Of a stretch of DNA of 42,809 bases, positions 17,993 to 26,893 are shown one piece after another. Numbering within the stretch: the first letter of the stretch is position 1; every line of letters starts with the position of its first letter. The stretch is taken from the NCBI GenBank assembly GCA_035606335.1, contig DATNFP010000172.1, positions 1-42,809 on the forward strand. The letters run 5' to 3'. The notes under the pieces were generated by a model. The model was not told the DNA's origin. It did no database searches and saw only the letters and a list, made by a program, of their open reading frames with translations. The position numbers and the translations under genes are program-made. The stretch comes from DATNFP01 sp035606335. Lineage in GTDB: Bacteria > Bacteroidota > Bacteroidia > Chitinophagales > Chitinophagaceae.

Positions 17993-18448
17993 ATGAAGCC
18001 TAAGCTAAAAGAATGGATAGAAAGGTACCTGCCCGCTGAGGTATTATCGTCCATTATGGTTGTCGCTTCAGGAGCTATATGTTATCGGCTTACACAAGAC
18101 AGGATACTCACTGCACTGGTGGCAACATGGTGCGGCAACATAGGATTCTTTGGGTATATACTATTAAATGATATAATTGCCGCCAACAAATTATTGCTTG
18201 CCAATAACAAACGCTATACAGTTGCCACATTCTGGGAAAACATAAGAGCGCTTTTTATGGAGTTTGGGTTGGCAGAGGTACTGGATAGCTTTGTAATAAG
18301 ACCCGCGTTAATGTATTACCTACCAATTTTAACAGGCAACATCCCGATTGGCATTTTACTTGCAAAATTTATTGCCGATATAACTTTTTATATCCCAGCA
18401 ATTATTAGCTATGAGATATTTAAAAAGCGCTATAGGAAATTTGATTAG
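17993..18448 (+). CDS. Unknown four-helix membrane protein
   Basis: A 151-residue protein with a basic amphipathic N-terminus (KPKLKEWIERYLPAEVL) and about four hydrophobic segments. Notable conserved-looking strings are WCGNIGFFGYILLNDI, EFGLAEVLDSFVIRPALMYY and FIADITFYIPAIISYEIF, with charged residues inside or next to the membrane. I do not recognise the family with certainty. The start lies 37 bp after the cyclase stop on the same strand, so the two may be co-transcribed. The even composition and absence of frameshifts argue that it is a real gene. Confidence 0.8.
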   Translation: MKPKLKEWIERYLPAEVLSSIMVVASGAICYRLTQDRILTALVATWCGNIGFFGYILLNDIIAANKLLLANNKRYTVATFWENIRALFMEFGLAEVLDSFVIRPALMYYLPILTGNIPIGILLAKFIADITFYIPAIISYEIFKKRYRKFD

Positions 18449-18557
18449 CAACCCAGATATAATATTGTGCCGATACGAATAAAAGTATATCCTTTTTTCA
18501 AAAAGATGCAATTGATAAAATTAATAACACATAATAGAAAAATGAGACGCAAATAAA

Positions 18558-18565
18558 TACATTTG
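18558..18565 (+). promoter_or_regulatory. Candidate -7 promoter element for the efflux operon
   Basis: TACATTTG is an exact TAnnTTTG match 78 bp before the TolC-like start. It is followed by an inverted repeat in the leader at 18582-18610. No clear -33 TTTG is seen. Confidence 0.35.
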
Positions 18566-18581
18566 CTATTTACCAATATCC

Positions 18582-18610
18582 ATTACAAGCAAAAGAGAGT
18601 TGCCTGTAAT
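18582..18610. promoter_or_regulatory. Inverted repeat in the efflux operon leader, possible operator
   Basis: ATTACAAGCAA (18582-18592) and TTGCCTGTAAT (18600-18610) are complementary over 11 bp with one mismatch and a 7-base spacer. It is placed just downstream of a -7 element, where a repressor could block the operon. No regulator gene is adjacent. It could instead be an RNA stem. Confidence 0.35.
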
Positions 18611-18643
18611 GTCACATCATTTACCAAAATGAATTAAGCTGAT

Positions 18644-20005
18644 ATGTTGAACCGTACGTATTTATCGCTTATATGTATTTCGATATTATTTCCCCTCTTT
18701 GCATATAGCCAGGATACCAACCAGGAAAATGATGATAATGCAGAACATCTATCATTGCAGCAGTGCCTGCAATACGCTATGAAAAACCAACCTGCACTGA
18801 AACAATCGTTAATAGACGAAACTATTGCAAGGACAAATAATGCAATAGGCTTATCAGGATGGCTGCCACAAGTAGGCCTGGATGGCTCCCTGACACATTA
18901 TTTTACATTGCCTACATCATTTATCCCAAATACGGCTAATCCCACAGGGCCTAAAGAGCCTTTTCAAACAGGCGTATATAATACAGCTACACCTGAACTA
19001 ACCGCTAAACAAACCATATTTAATACCGATGTATTAATCGCTGCACGAGCTGCGCATCTTATTACAAAGCAGGCAAAACAAAATACAGCCAGCACTAAAA
19101 TAACCCTGATATCGGATGTGAGTAAAGCATTTTATGATCTGCTACTTAGTACTGAACAAATAAAAGTGTTTAAACAAGATACTGCCCGACTCAATAAAAA
19201 CCTTTCGGATACTTATCATCAATACATAAGCGGAATAGTAGACAAGGTAGATTATAAACAAGCGACAATAGCACTGAATAATTCACTTGCACAGCTGAAA
19301 AGTGCCATGGAAAGTGTTGCAGCCAAGTATGCAGCGCTAAAACAATACATGGGATATCCAGCCGATAAAAAATTTGTGGTTGACTTTGACACTACACAAA
19401 TGATGCAGGAAATATACTTTGACACAACAGAAGACCTGGTGTATGAGAAAAGAATAGAATTCCAACAATTGCAAACAAGCAAATACCTGCAACGAGAGAC
19501 CACCGCTTATTACCAATTAGGGTTTATACCCAGTTTGTCTGCCTTCTATACTTACAACGATGAATATCAAAATGATAAATTGTCTGATCTTTTTGGTAAA
19601 GCATACCCTTATTCTTTTGCAGGGTTACAATTTTCCGTACCATTGTTTCAAGGTTTCAGGAGGCTTGAAAACATAAAGAAATCGAGGCTGCAGGAGAAAA
19701 GACAGGATTGGGACGAAGTGAACCTGAAACTGCAAATAAATGCAGAATATAAGCTTGCTCTATCCAACTATAAAAGCAACCTGTACAACCTGCATGAGAT
19801 GGAGTACAACGTGTCGCTGGCAACGGAGGTGTACAATATTGTAAAGCTGCAGTATAAACAGGGAATAAAACCATACCTGGACGTGATAACGGCAGAAGCA
19901 GATCTGAAAACATCTGAAATCAATTACCTGAACGCATTGTTCAACCTGCTATCGAGCAAGATAGACCTGGAACAAGCAATGGGAGACATTTCTCCAAATC
20001 TTTAA
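18644..20005 (+). CDS. TolC-family outer-membrane efflux protein
   Basis: A 453-residue outer-membrane channel subunit of a tripartite pump. The signal peptide ends near LFAYSQD. Two outer-membrane-efflux repeats follow, starting LSLQQCLQYAMKNQPALKQS and, in the second half, after the SVPLFQGFRRLENIKKSRLQ segment. The latter PLFQG(F)RR pattern is a family hallmark. Long helical coiled stretches form the periplasmic tunnel. It is the first gene of the operon with the adaptor (23 bp downstream) and the RND pump. Confidence 0.93.
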   Translation: MLNRTYLSLICISILFPLFAYSQDTNQENDDNAEHLSLQQCLQYAMKNQPALKQSLIDETIARTNNAIGLSGWLPQVGLDGSLTHYFTLPTSFIPNTANPTGPKEPFQTGVYNTATPELTAKQTIFNTDVLIAARAAHLITKQAKQNTASTKITLISDVSKAFYDLLLSTEQIKVFKQDTARLNKNLSDTYHQYISGIVDKVDYKQATIALNNSLAQLKSAMESVAAKYAALKQYMGYPADKKFVVDFDTTQMMQEIYFDTTEDLVYEKRIEFQQLQTSKYLQRETTAYYQLGFIPSLSAFYTYNDEYQNDKLSDLFGKAYPYSFAGLQFSVPLFQGFRRLENIKKSRLQEKRQDWDEVNLKLQINAEYKLALSNYKSNLYNLHEMEYNVSLATEVYNIVKLQYKQGIKPYLDVITAEADLKTSEINYLNALFNLLSSKIDLEQAMGDISPNL

Positions 20006-20028
20006 AAAACTGAAAAACATTTGATAGA

Positions 20029-21237
20029 ATGAAGCAAACGTTATTTGGGATATGGATGATACTGACAGGGAGTCTTTGTATTATTTCGTGCGGGCATAGC
20101 AAAAAAAGTGCTTTCAATCCCAACGCTCCTGTGGCTGTAAATATGATCGTGGTGCATGCACAACCTGTGAGTTATTACGATCAATTCCCGGGAACTACCA
20201 ACGCACTGAGCCAGGTGGATATACGGGCTGTGGCGCAGGGATATGTAACAGGCATCTTCTTTAAAGAAGGTGACCATGTACATAAAGGACAGAAACTTTA
20301 TGAAATAGACCATAGCCTGTACCAGGCAAGTTATGACCAAGCCCTTGCAGGCGTGAAGGTAGCACAGGGCAACCTGGACCAGGCACAAAAAGACGCGGAC
20401 AGATATATTTACTTAGATAAGTATGACGCTATAGCCAAGCAAGTACTCGACCATGCGTTAATAGCACTGCAAAATTCAAAAAACCAGCTAAACTCAGCAA
20501 AGCAAGACCTGGTAAAGGCTGAGACAAACCTTAAGTATGCTACAATCGTAGCACCATTTGACGGCACAATAGGTTTTAGCCAGGTGAAAATAGGAAATAC
20601 TGTAGATGGCTCTACCGTACTTAATACTATATCTACAGACGACCCAATGGCTGTGGACTTCGTTATTAATGAAAAACAATTAAGCCGTTTTATCGAAATA
20701 AAAAAGAATCCAGAAAATAATAGCGATGATTCGCTTTTTACAATTTTGCTACCCAACGGCAAGCTGTATGAACATTCCGGCAAATTATCAATAATAGACC
20801 GTGGTGTAGACCCTCAAACGGGTTCCATAAAGATAAGAGTTGTATTTGCCAACCCCGATTGGGAATTGAGAACAGGCATGAGCTGCGTGATGAGAGTGCA
20901 CAATGAAAATGCTGCTCCGCAACTGGTAATTCCCACAAAAGCAATCACTGAAAATATGGGCGAATACTTTGTTTTCTTAGCCAAAGACACTGTAATGACA
21001 GCGCCGGGAGCCGATACAGCAAAACAAAAAGGTAATGGGGAAATGCCAGCACTACGGGCAGTACAGAGAAAAATAATAATAGGGCAACTGATAGGCGCTA
21101 ATACAGTGGTAAAAGGCGGCTTGCAGGAAGGTGATACAGTAATTACGGATGGCATTCAAAAGCTGCATGAAGGGTCGCCAATTAATACAGGCAACACTGC
21201 AGCACCACAAGACGGTAAAGCGGCATCGGGTAAATAA
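20029..21237 (+). CDS. RND efflux periplasmic adaptor lipoprotein
   Basis: A 402-residue membrane fusion protein that links the RND pump to the TolC-like channel. The N-terminus ends in a lipobox-like SLCIISCGHSKK, so it is probably lipid-anchored at the cysteine near residue 22. The lipoyl-like domain (VDIRAVAQGYVTGIFFKEGD, VHKGQKLYEID), a coiled-coil hairpin (DQAQKDADRY to LVKAETNLKY), and the beta-barrel entry (IVAPFDGTIGFSQVKIGN) are in the expected order. The C-terminus holds the membrane-proximal domain and a Gly/Ala-rich tail. It is followed by the pump gene after 33 bp. Confidence 0.94.
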   Translation: MKQTLFGIWMILTGSLCIISCGHSKKSAFNPNAPVAVNMIVVHAQPVSYYDQFPGTTNALSQVDIRAVAQGYVTGIFFKEGDHVHKGQKLYEIDHSLYQASYDQALAGVKVAQGNLDQAQKDADRYIYLDKYDAIAKQVLDHALIALQNSKNQLNSAKQDLVKAETNLKYATIVAPFDGTIGFSQVKIGNTVDGSTVLNTISTDDPMAVDFVINEKQLSRFIEIKKNPENNSDDSLFTILLPNGKLYEHSGKLSIIDRGVDPQTGSIKIRVVFANPDWELRTGMSCVMRVHNENAAPQLVIPTKAITENMGEYFVFLAKDTVMTAPGADTAKQKGNGEMPALRAVQRKIIIGQLIGANTVVKGGLQEGDTVITDGIQKLHEGSPINTGNTAAPQDGKAASGK

Positions 21238-21270
21238 TAAAACTTAAAACTATTCAGAACCAGGAATTGT

Positions 21271-24200
21271 ATGATAGCTAATACATTTTTAAAAAGACCG
21301 GTAACCGCTATAGTGATATCTGTTGTATTAGTGCTGGTGGGAACAATCTGCATCTTTAACCTTCCTGTGGGACAATACCCGGAAATAACGCCTCCTATTG
21401 TACAGATATCCGGACAGTTTACAGGAGCAGACGCATTGACAGTAGAGCAGACAGTAGCAACACCAGTTGAGGTACAAGTGAACGGCTCACCAGGGATGGA
21501 ATATATGCAGAGTAATAGCACCAATAACGGAGCTGTAACTATAAATGTAACCTTTGATATTGGAACAAATATTAACATCGCGACGCTCGATGTACAAAAC
21601 CGTGTGAGCATCGCTACCCCACAATTGCCCGATGTGGTAAAACGCCTTGGGCTAACAGTACGCAAACGTAACCCAAGTATATTGATGCTGGTAGCCATAT
21701 ATGCGCCTAAAGGCACGCATGATGTGACCTTCCTGGACAACTATACTAACATATTTGTAAGAGACGCATTGCTTCGTGTGAATGGTGTAGGAGACATTTT
21801 TACCCGTACAGATGATTTTAGTATGCGTGTATGGTTGCAACCCGATAAGCTGGCTTCATATGGCATGACTGCCAATGATGTTATTAACGCGCTGAATGAA
21901 CAGAATGTGCAGGTAGCAGCAGGATCAGTAGGTGTGCCGCCGCAGCAAAATACACAAGCGTTTGAGTTTAGCCTTATTGTCAACGGGCGATTGAATAAGG
22001 TTGAGGAATTTGAGAACATCATTGTGAAAACATTGCCCAATAGCGGCGACCTTGTGTATCTAAAAGACGTAGCGCGAGTGAAGCTGGGTAAATTTTCTTA
22101 TTCAAGTAACTCGTTTGTGGATGGCAAAAGGGCTTCTTACTTACTTATCTATCAGGCACCGGGAAGCAATGCGCTCGCCACTGCAGATGGAGTGTATGCA
22201 AGATTAGCCGAATTAAAAAGCTCTTTTCCACCGGATGTAGCATATAGTGTGCCCTTTGAAGCTGTTACAGTGGTAAAAGTATCAATGCACGAAGTGGTAA
22301 TAACACTGCTCGAAGCGTTAGGGCTTGTGGCATTGGTTGTATTTTTATTTCTGCAGAACTGGAGGGCTACCCTCATACCTGTGCTGGCAATTCCTGTATC
22401 CATCATAGGTGCTTTTATTTTCTTTACCCCGCTCGGATTTACTATCAATACCCTAACTATGTTTGGGTTTGTGCTGGCAATTGGTATTGTGGTGGATGAC
22501 GCTATTATAGTAGTTGAAGCGACACAGCACTACATGGATGAGCAACATATGTCGGCGAAGGAAGCTGCTTATCACGCTATGCAGGATATATCGGGACCAG
22601 TAGTTGCTATCGCCCTGATCCTTGCATCTGTATTTGTACCTGTGGGGTTTATACCGGGGATCGTTGGTCGCTTGTATCAACAATTTGCGATTACCATTGC
22701 CATATCTGTGATCTTATCAGCATTTATTGCATTGTCGCTTACACCTGCACTGTGTTCCTTATTATTAAAGCCATCACACATGGGCAGTAATTCGAAAGGA
22801 TTAGACAAACTTTTCTTTAAGTTCAATAACTGGTTCCAGAAAGTGACGGATAGCTATACTAATGGAGTAAGGCGATCTATTAAAGCATCGGCCATAGTGG
22901 TGCTGATACTTATAGGTATATCCATTTTAACCATTGTACTTTTTAAAACCAAGCCAAGCGGCTTTATACCAACAGAAGATGAAGGCAGGGTGTATATTAC
23001 GTATGAACTGCCCGAAGCAGCATCTACTACACGCTCTATTGAAGTGTTGAGCAAGTTAATGAAAGTAGTGACTGAAACTCCCGGGGTAGCACATTATGCA
23101 GCACTCGGGGGATTAAACGTAGTAAACTTCTCAACCAAATCGAACAGCGGTACAATATTTTGCCAGTTGAAACCATGGGATGAGCGCAAGAAAAAAGAGG
23201 AAAAGATACCGGACATAATAGGTGTAATGCAAAAAAGAATTGCAATGGCTGGCTTGAAACAGGCAAATGTTATTGTGATATCACCACCGCCTATACCTGG
23301 TCTTGGGCAAACTGCGGGATTTAGTATGCAGGTAGAACAGAAACAAACTACAGATGATGTAAGAACATTTGAGAAGGTGGTGAAAAACTTCGTTGCAGAG
23401 GCTAATAAAAATCCAGCTATCGGTGGGGCATTTAGTTTTTACTCAGCGCATACGCCGAGCTATAATGTAATAGTGGATAGAGAAAAATGTAAAAAACTTG
23501 GGGTAAATATTTCGGATGTTTTTAGTGCGATACAAACCTATATGGGCAGCTTTTATGTGAATGACTTTACCCTGTATAACAGAAACTTCCACGTGGTAGC
23601 TCAGGCGGACACTAATTATCGCACCTCTATAGACGATATGAATAAATATTATGTGCGTAATCAAAAGGGAGAGATGCTACCATTGGGCACATTAATAAGT
23701 TATAAACCGATAGAAACTGCACCACTGATAACACACTTCAATATATTCCGTTCAGCAGAAGTAGATGGGTCGCCGGCTGCTGGCTATAGCAGCGGACAGG
23801 CATTAGATGCCTTAAAAGAAACTGCTGAGAAAGTATTGCCTCAAGGATATGGATATGAATTTTCGGGATTAAGCTTTGAAGAATTAAAAGCAGGCTCGAA
23901 GACCGTATATATCTTCCTGCTTTCCATCGTGTTTGTATTCCTGTTTCTTGCAGCGCTTTACGAAAGCTGGTCAGTGCCGTTTTCTGTATTGCTGGCTGTG
24001 CCGTTAGGTGCATTTGGCGCTATACTGGCACTAACACTTGTACCCAGCCTTAGTGATAACGTATATGCGCAGATAGGATTAATTACGCTTATAGGGCTAG
24101 CTGCCAAGAACGCTATCCTTATTGTAGAATTTGCGAAGGAACGTGTAGACCACGGAGAAGACCTGGTAAAATCAACTCTTGAAGCCGTAAGGCTGCGTTT

Positions 24201-24606
24201 ACGTCCTATTATTATGACATCTATGGCATTTATTCTGGGTGTTATGCCGCTGGTACTGGCAACAGGTGCGGGAGCTGTGGCAAGGCGCACAATAGGATTT
24301 ACAGTATTGGGTGGTATGCTTGGTGCTACTTCCCTGGCAATATTTATAGTGCCTGTGCTGTTTGTAGTGATCACCAAAATGTCTTACGGTAAAAAACAAC
24401 TGGCATACCTTCAGGAACATCATGATGAACTTGTGGAAGAGCAGGAAAAAGAAACCAAACAGGACATAGACCCAGCACTTGAATGGCAAATAAAAAGAGG
24501 TAAGGAAAAAGGCAATAAAAAAGATGATACGCTACAGGATAATAAGCCCGGAAATGAAAACAATACGGGAGGGAATGAACAAAACGATCCTGAGAAAAAA
24601 GAGTAA
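21271..24606 (+). CDS. RND multidrug efflux pump (HAE1/AcrB family)
   Basis: A 1111-residue proton-driven inner-membrane pump. It begins MIANTFLKRPVTAIVIS and shows the first-helix pattern, porter domains with LPVGQYPEITPP and QNRVSIATPQLP, and the proton-relay aspartates in GIVVDDAIIVVEA of helix 4. The matching lysine lies in GLAAKNAILIVEFA of helix 10. Twelve transmembrane segments are expected. The C-terminus extends about 70 residues past the last helix with a Lys/Glu/Asn-rich tail (KKDDTLQDNKPGNENN and after), which most relatives lack or have shorter. The substrate is unknown; drugs, bile-like detergents or solvents are all possible. Confidence 0.95.
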   Translation: MIANTFLKRPVTAIVISVVLVLVGTICIFNLPVGQYPEITPPIVQISGQFTGADALTVEQTVATPVEVQVNGSPGMEYMQSNSTNNGAVTINVTFDIGTNINIATLDVQNRVSIATPQLPDVVKRLGLTVRKRNPSILMLVAIYAPKGTHDVTFLDNYTNIFVRDALLRVNGVGDIFTRTDDFSMRVWLQPDKLASYGMTANDVINALNEQNVQVAAGSVGVPPQQNTQAFEFSLIVNGRLNKVEEFENIIVKTLPNSGDLVYLKDVARVKLGKFSYSSNSFVDGKRASYLLIYQAPGSNALATADGVYARLAELKSSFPPDVAYSVPFEAVTVVKVSMHEVVITLLEALGLVALVVFLFLQNWRATLIPVLAIPVSIIGAFIFFTPLGFTINTLTMFGFVLAIGIVVDDAIIVVEATQHYMDEQHMSAKEAAYHAMQDISGPVVAIALILASVFVPVGFIPGIVGRLYQQFAITIAISVILSAFIALSLTPALCSLLLKPSHMGSNSKGLDKLFFKFNNWFQKVTDSYTNGVRRSIKASAIVVLILIGISILTIVLFKTKPSGFIPTEDEGRVYITYELPEAASTTRSIEVLSKLMKVVTETPGVAHYAALGGLNVVNFSTKSNSGTIFCQLKPWDERKKKEEKIPDIIGVMQKRIAMAGLKQANVIVISPPPIPGLGQTAGFSMQVEQKQTTDDVRTFEKVVKNFVAEANKNPAIGGAFSFYSAHTPSYNVIVDREKCKKLGVNISDVFSAIQTYMGSFYVNDFTLYNRNFHVVAQADTNYRTSIDDMNKYYVRNQKGEMLPLGTLISYKPIETAPLITHFNIFRSAEVDGSPAAGYSSGQALDALKETAEKVLPQGYGYEFSGLSFEELKAGSKTVYIFLLSIVFVFLFLAALYESWSVPFSVLLAVPLGAFGAILALTLVPSLSDNVYAQIGLITLIGLAAKNAILIVEFAKERVDHGEDLVKSTLEAVRLRLRPIIMTSMAFILGVMPLVLATGAGAVARRTIGFTVLGGMLGATSLAIFIVPVLFVVITKMSYGKKQLAYLQEHHDELVEEQEKETKQDIDPALEWQIKRGKEKGNKKDDTLQDNKPGNENNTGGNEQNDPEKKE

Positions 24607-24630
24607 TTTGAAAAACTAAACATATCAACT

Positions 24631-25746
24631 ATGTTTAAACGCCTTCTTCATTATACGAGATTAGTTTGTCTATTTATACCGCTGTTCTTTATAAATATTG
24701 CATTTGGGCAAACATTAAAACCTGTTTTTGACCCTAATGAATATCTTGAAATGTTACGGATCACTGCGGTAACTATTGGTGTAGAATGGAACCTTGGACT
24801 ACCTGCTCCTAAAGAATATCACCAGGTATATAAATCTGATGAAACGGAGTTGCTCAACAAATGGGACCTGTGGCTGAATAAAGACAATTCCATTATGGTC
24901 ATTAGTATCAGGGGTACTACGAAGGACCTCGCGAGCTGGCTGGAAAACTTTTATGCGGCTATGATACCTGCGACAGGGTCACTAAAACTGAGTGAGAGCA
25001 ATACTTTTAATTATAAGTTTTCAGACGACCCAAAAGCATTAGTGCATGTGGGATGGACAGTGGGCTTAGGCGCCATGATGCCATCGATCATGACCCAAAT
25101 AAAAAAGTATTATGCACAAGGTGTAAAGCAAATAATTATTATGGGGCATAGCCAGGGTGCTGCTATAGCGTTTTTGCTGAACTCCTACTTACGTTACCAC
25201 ATAAAAGACAATCAATTGCCGAATGACCTGACAATAAAAACATATTGCAGTGCCGCACCCAAACCAGGCAATCTTTATTATGCCTACGATTTCGATTATA
25301 TCAACAGAGAGGGATGGGCCTATACTGTTGTGAACGCAGCGGATTGGGTACCCGAAGTACCATTCTCTGTACAGACCACGGCAGATTTTAATCCTCTCAA
25401 TCCTTTCAGGAATGCAAAAAAGGCTTTGAGCAAGCAGGGCTTTTTTGTTGCACTATATGGGAAATATCTGTTTAACAACCTAGATAGACCAACAAAAAAA
25501 GCGCAGAGGAGATTTAAAAAATATCTTGGGTATGGATTATACAAGCAAGTGAAAAAACATATGCCTCAATACCAGCAACCTAATTATGCTAACAGTAATA
25601 ACTACATGAGAGCAGGTATCCCCATAGTGTTAGAACCTGATGCTGATTATTATAAAGAGTTTCCGGATAGCAGCAGTAATATTTTTGAGCATCATTTATT
25701 AAAGCCATATTATACGCTGGTAAAAAAGATTTACCTCAGGCAGTAA
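24631..25746 (+). CDS. Exported lipase-family (class 3) alpha/beta hydrolase
   Basis: A 371-residue protein with a signal peptide (residues about 1-26, ending IAFGQT). The catalytic serine sits in IIIMGHSQGAAIAF near residue 175, a G-H-S-x-G elbow of the lipase class 3 fold. A preceding ISIRGTTKD resembles the oxyanion-hole strand of that family. An acidic residue lies in AADWVPEVPF, and the family histidine could be in EHHLLKPYY near the end. It starts 24 bp after the pump stop and is likely co-transcribed with it, which would be an unusual partner for an RND system. The substrate is unknown. Confidence 0.82.
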   Translation: MFKRLLHYTRLVCLFIPLFFINIAFGQTLKPVFDPNEYLEMLRITAVTIGVEWNLGLPAPKEYHQVYKSDETELLNKWDLWLNKDNSIMVISIRGTTKDLASWLENFYAAMIPATGSLKLSESNTFNYKFSDDPKALVHVGWTVGLGAMMPSIMTQIKKYYAQGVKQIIIMGHSQGAAIAFLLNSYLRYHIKDNQLPNDLTIKTYCSAAPKPGNLYYAYDFDYINREGWAYTVVNAADWVPEVPFSVQTTADFNPLNPFRNAKKALSKQGFFVALYGKYLFNNLDRPTKKAQRRFKKYLGYGLYKQVKKHMPQYQQPNYANSNNYMRAGIPIVLEPDADYYKEFPDSSSNIFEHHLLKPYYTLVKKIYLRQ

Positions 25747-25803
25747 TAAAAAATGGCTCTTTATAATATAGCTTATTGATAGCTCTTTAATAGCTTAATT
25801 AGT

Positions 25804-25859
25804 GAGATACTTCACTCCACCCTGCGCGCTTACCTACGCTGTTTCACTCAGTATGACAA
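25804..25859 (+). repeat. Dispersed intergenic repeat, copy C
   Basis: A 56-bp unit opening GAGATACTTCACTCC and closing CACTCAGTATGACAA. Its ends and length match copies A and B at 16922 and 17009. It lies in the 250-bp convergent gap between the lipase and SDR genes. The rest of that gap (25860-25995) shows no gene or clear hairpin. Confidence 0.6.
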
Positions 25860-25995
25860 TGCGTGGAAATGTGAAAATTTGAAATGAGATAATGTGTGAT
25901 AGCCGTAGTGGACTGGACGTACAAGCGAGCGTGGCAACGGACGCTTAATAGTGGTAATAACTCTAAGGGCAAGAAAAGTAATTTATTGATTTTGT

Positions 25996-26802
25996 TTAGC
26001 CTCCAGACGCAAAATCTGGGTAAAGCGTCATACCGCCATCTACGTATATGGTGGCACCTGTAATGTAATCCGATTCATCGGAAGCAAGCCATGCTACTGT
26101 TTTGGCGATATCTTCAGGTTCGCCGATACGCTGATATGGGATAAGCTTTAATAAGTCATTCATTGCTTCGGGTGTGCCCCATGCGTGTTTATTGATCGGT
26201 GTTCTTATTGCGCCGGGAGAGATACTATTGACACGTATCTTATGAGGAGCAAGCTCTTGCGCAATGGATTGCATAAACAACATTACCCCACCCTTTGAAG
26301 CAGCATAATTTGCATGTTTTGCCCATGGGATACGATCGTGAACAGAACTCATGAATATCATTTTACCGGCAGCTATGGAGCGGTCTTTCACTACTCCTCT
26401 TTTTATAAATTCCTTCGCAGCTTCACGGGCACATAAAAAATAGCCAGTGAGATTTACATCTATCACCCTTTGCCATTCCTGGAGTGTCATATCTACAAGC
26501 GCCTTGTCTTCTTCAATGCCAGAATTATTAACAAGGATATCTATTGTGCCAAATGTTTTTTTTGCATCATCAAACATTGTAAGAACATCAGCTTCCCTAC
26601 TTACATCTGCCTGCACCACCAAACCTCTACTTCCAAATGCCTCAATTTCTTTCCGTGTATCTTCAGCTTCTTCGGCCTCTTTGTGGAAATTTATAACCAC
26701 ATTTGCGCCTTCCTTACCCAATTGTATAGCAATAGCTTTTCCAATGCCGGAGCTTGCCCCGGTAACAATAGCGTTAAGGCCCTGTAACCTTTTTTGTTCC
26801 AT
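25996..26802 (-). CDS. SDR-family dehydrogenase (glucose 1-dehydrogenase-like)
   Basis: A 268-residue NAD(P)-dependent short-chain dehydrogenase. The cofactor motif TGASSGIGKAIA is near residue 15, NNSGIEED takes the place of NNAG, and the catalytic serine, tyrosine and lysine lie in MSSVHD and YAASKGG. SPGAIRTPINKHAW follows. The overall sequence and C-terminal ITGATIYVDGGMTLYPDF match proteins usually annotated glucose 1-dehydrogenase, but SDR substrate calls are unreliable. It is divergent from the GH15 gene across about 90 bp, which would make glucose a sensible shared substrate. Confidence 0.9.
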   Translation of the reverse strand: MEQKRLQGLNAIVTGASSGIGKAIAIQLGKEGANVVINFHKEAEEAEDTRKEIEAFGSRGLVVQADVSREADVLTMFDDAKKTFGTIDILVNNSGIEEDKALVDMTLQEWQRVIDVNLTGYFLCAREAAKEFIKRGVVKDRSIAAGKMIFMSSVHDRIPWAKHANYAASKGGVMLFMQSIAQELAPHKIRVNSISPGAIRTPINKHAWGTPEAMNDLLKLIPYQRIGEPEDIAKTVAWLASDESDYITGATIYVDGGMTLYPDFASGG

Positions 26803-26893
26803 GGCATTTTTATTATAACAGATGTATCAATTGAACAACAATTATTTATAATTAGCATTTGTTCTCTTTTACGGATATAATTATCATACCTCG

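Noticed and set aside
26831..26861. A promoter-like TTG-N19-TAGCATTTG between the SDR and GH15 genes
   Set aside because: The -7 part has one extra base between TA and TTTG, so it is not an exact match, and the region is too AT-rich to call with confidence.
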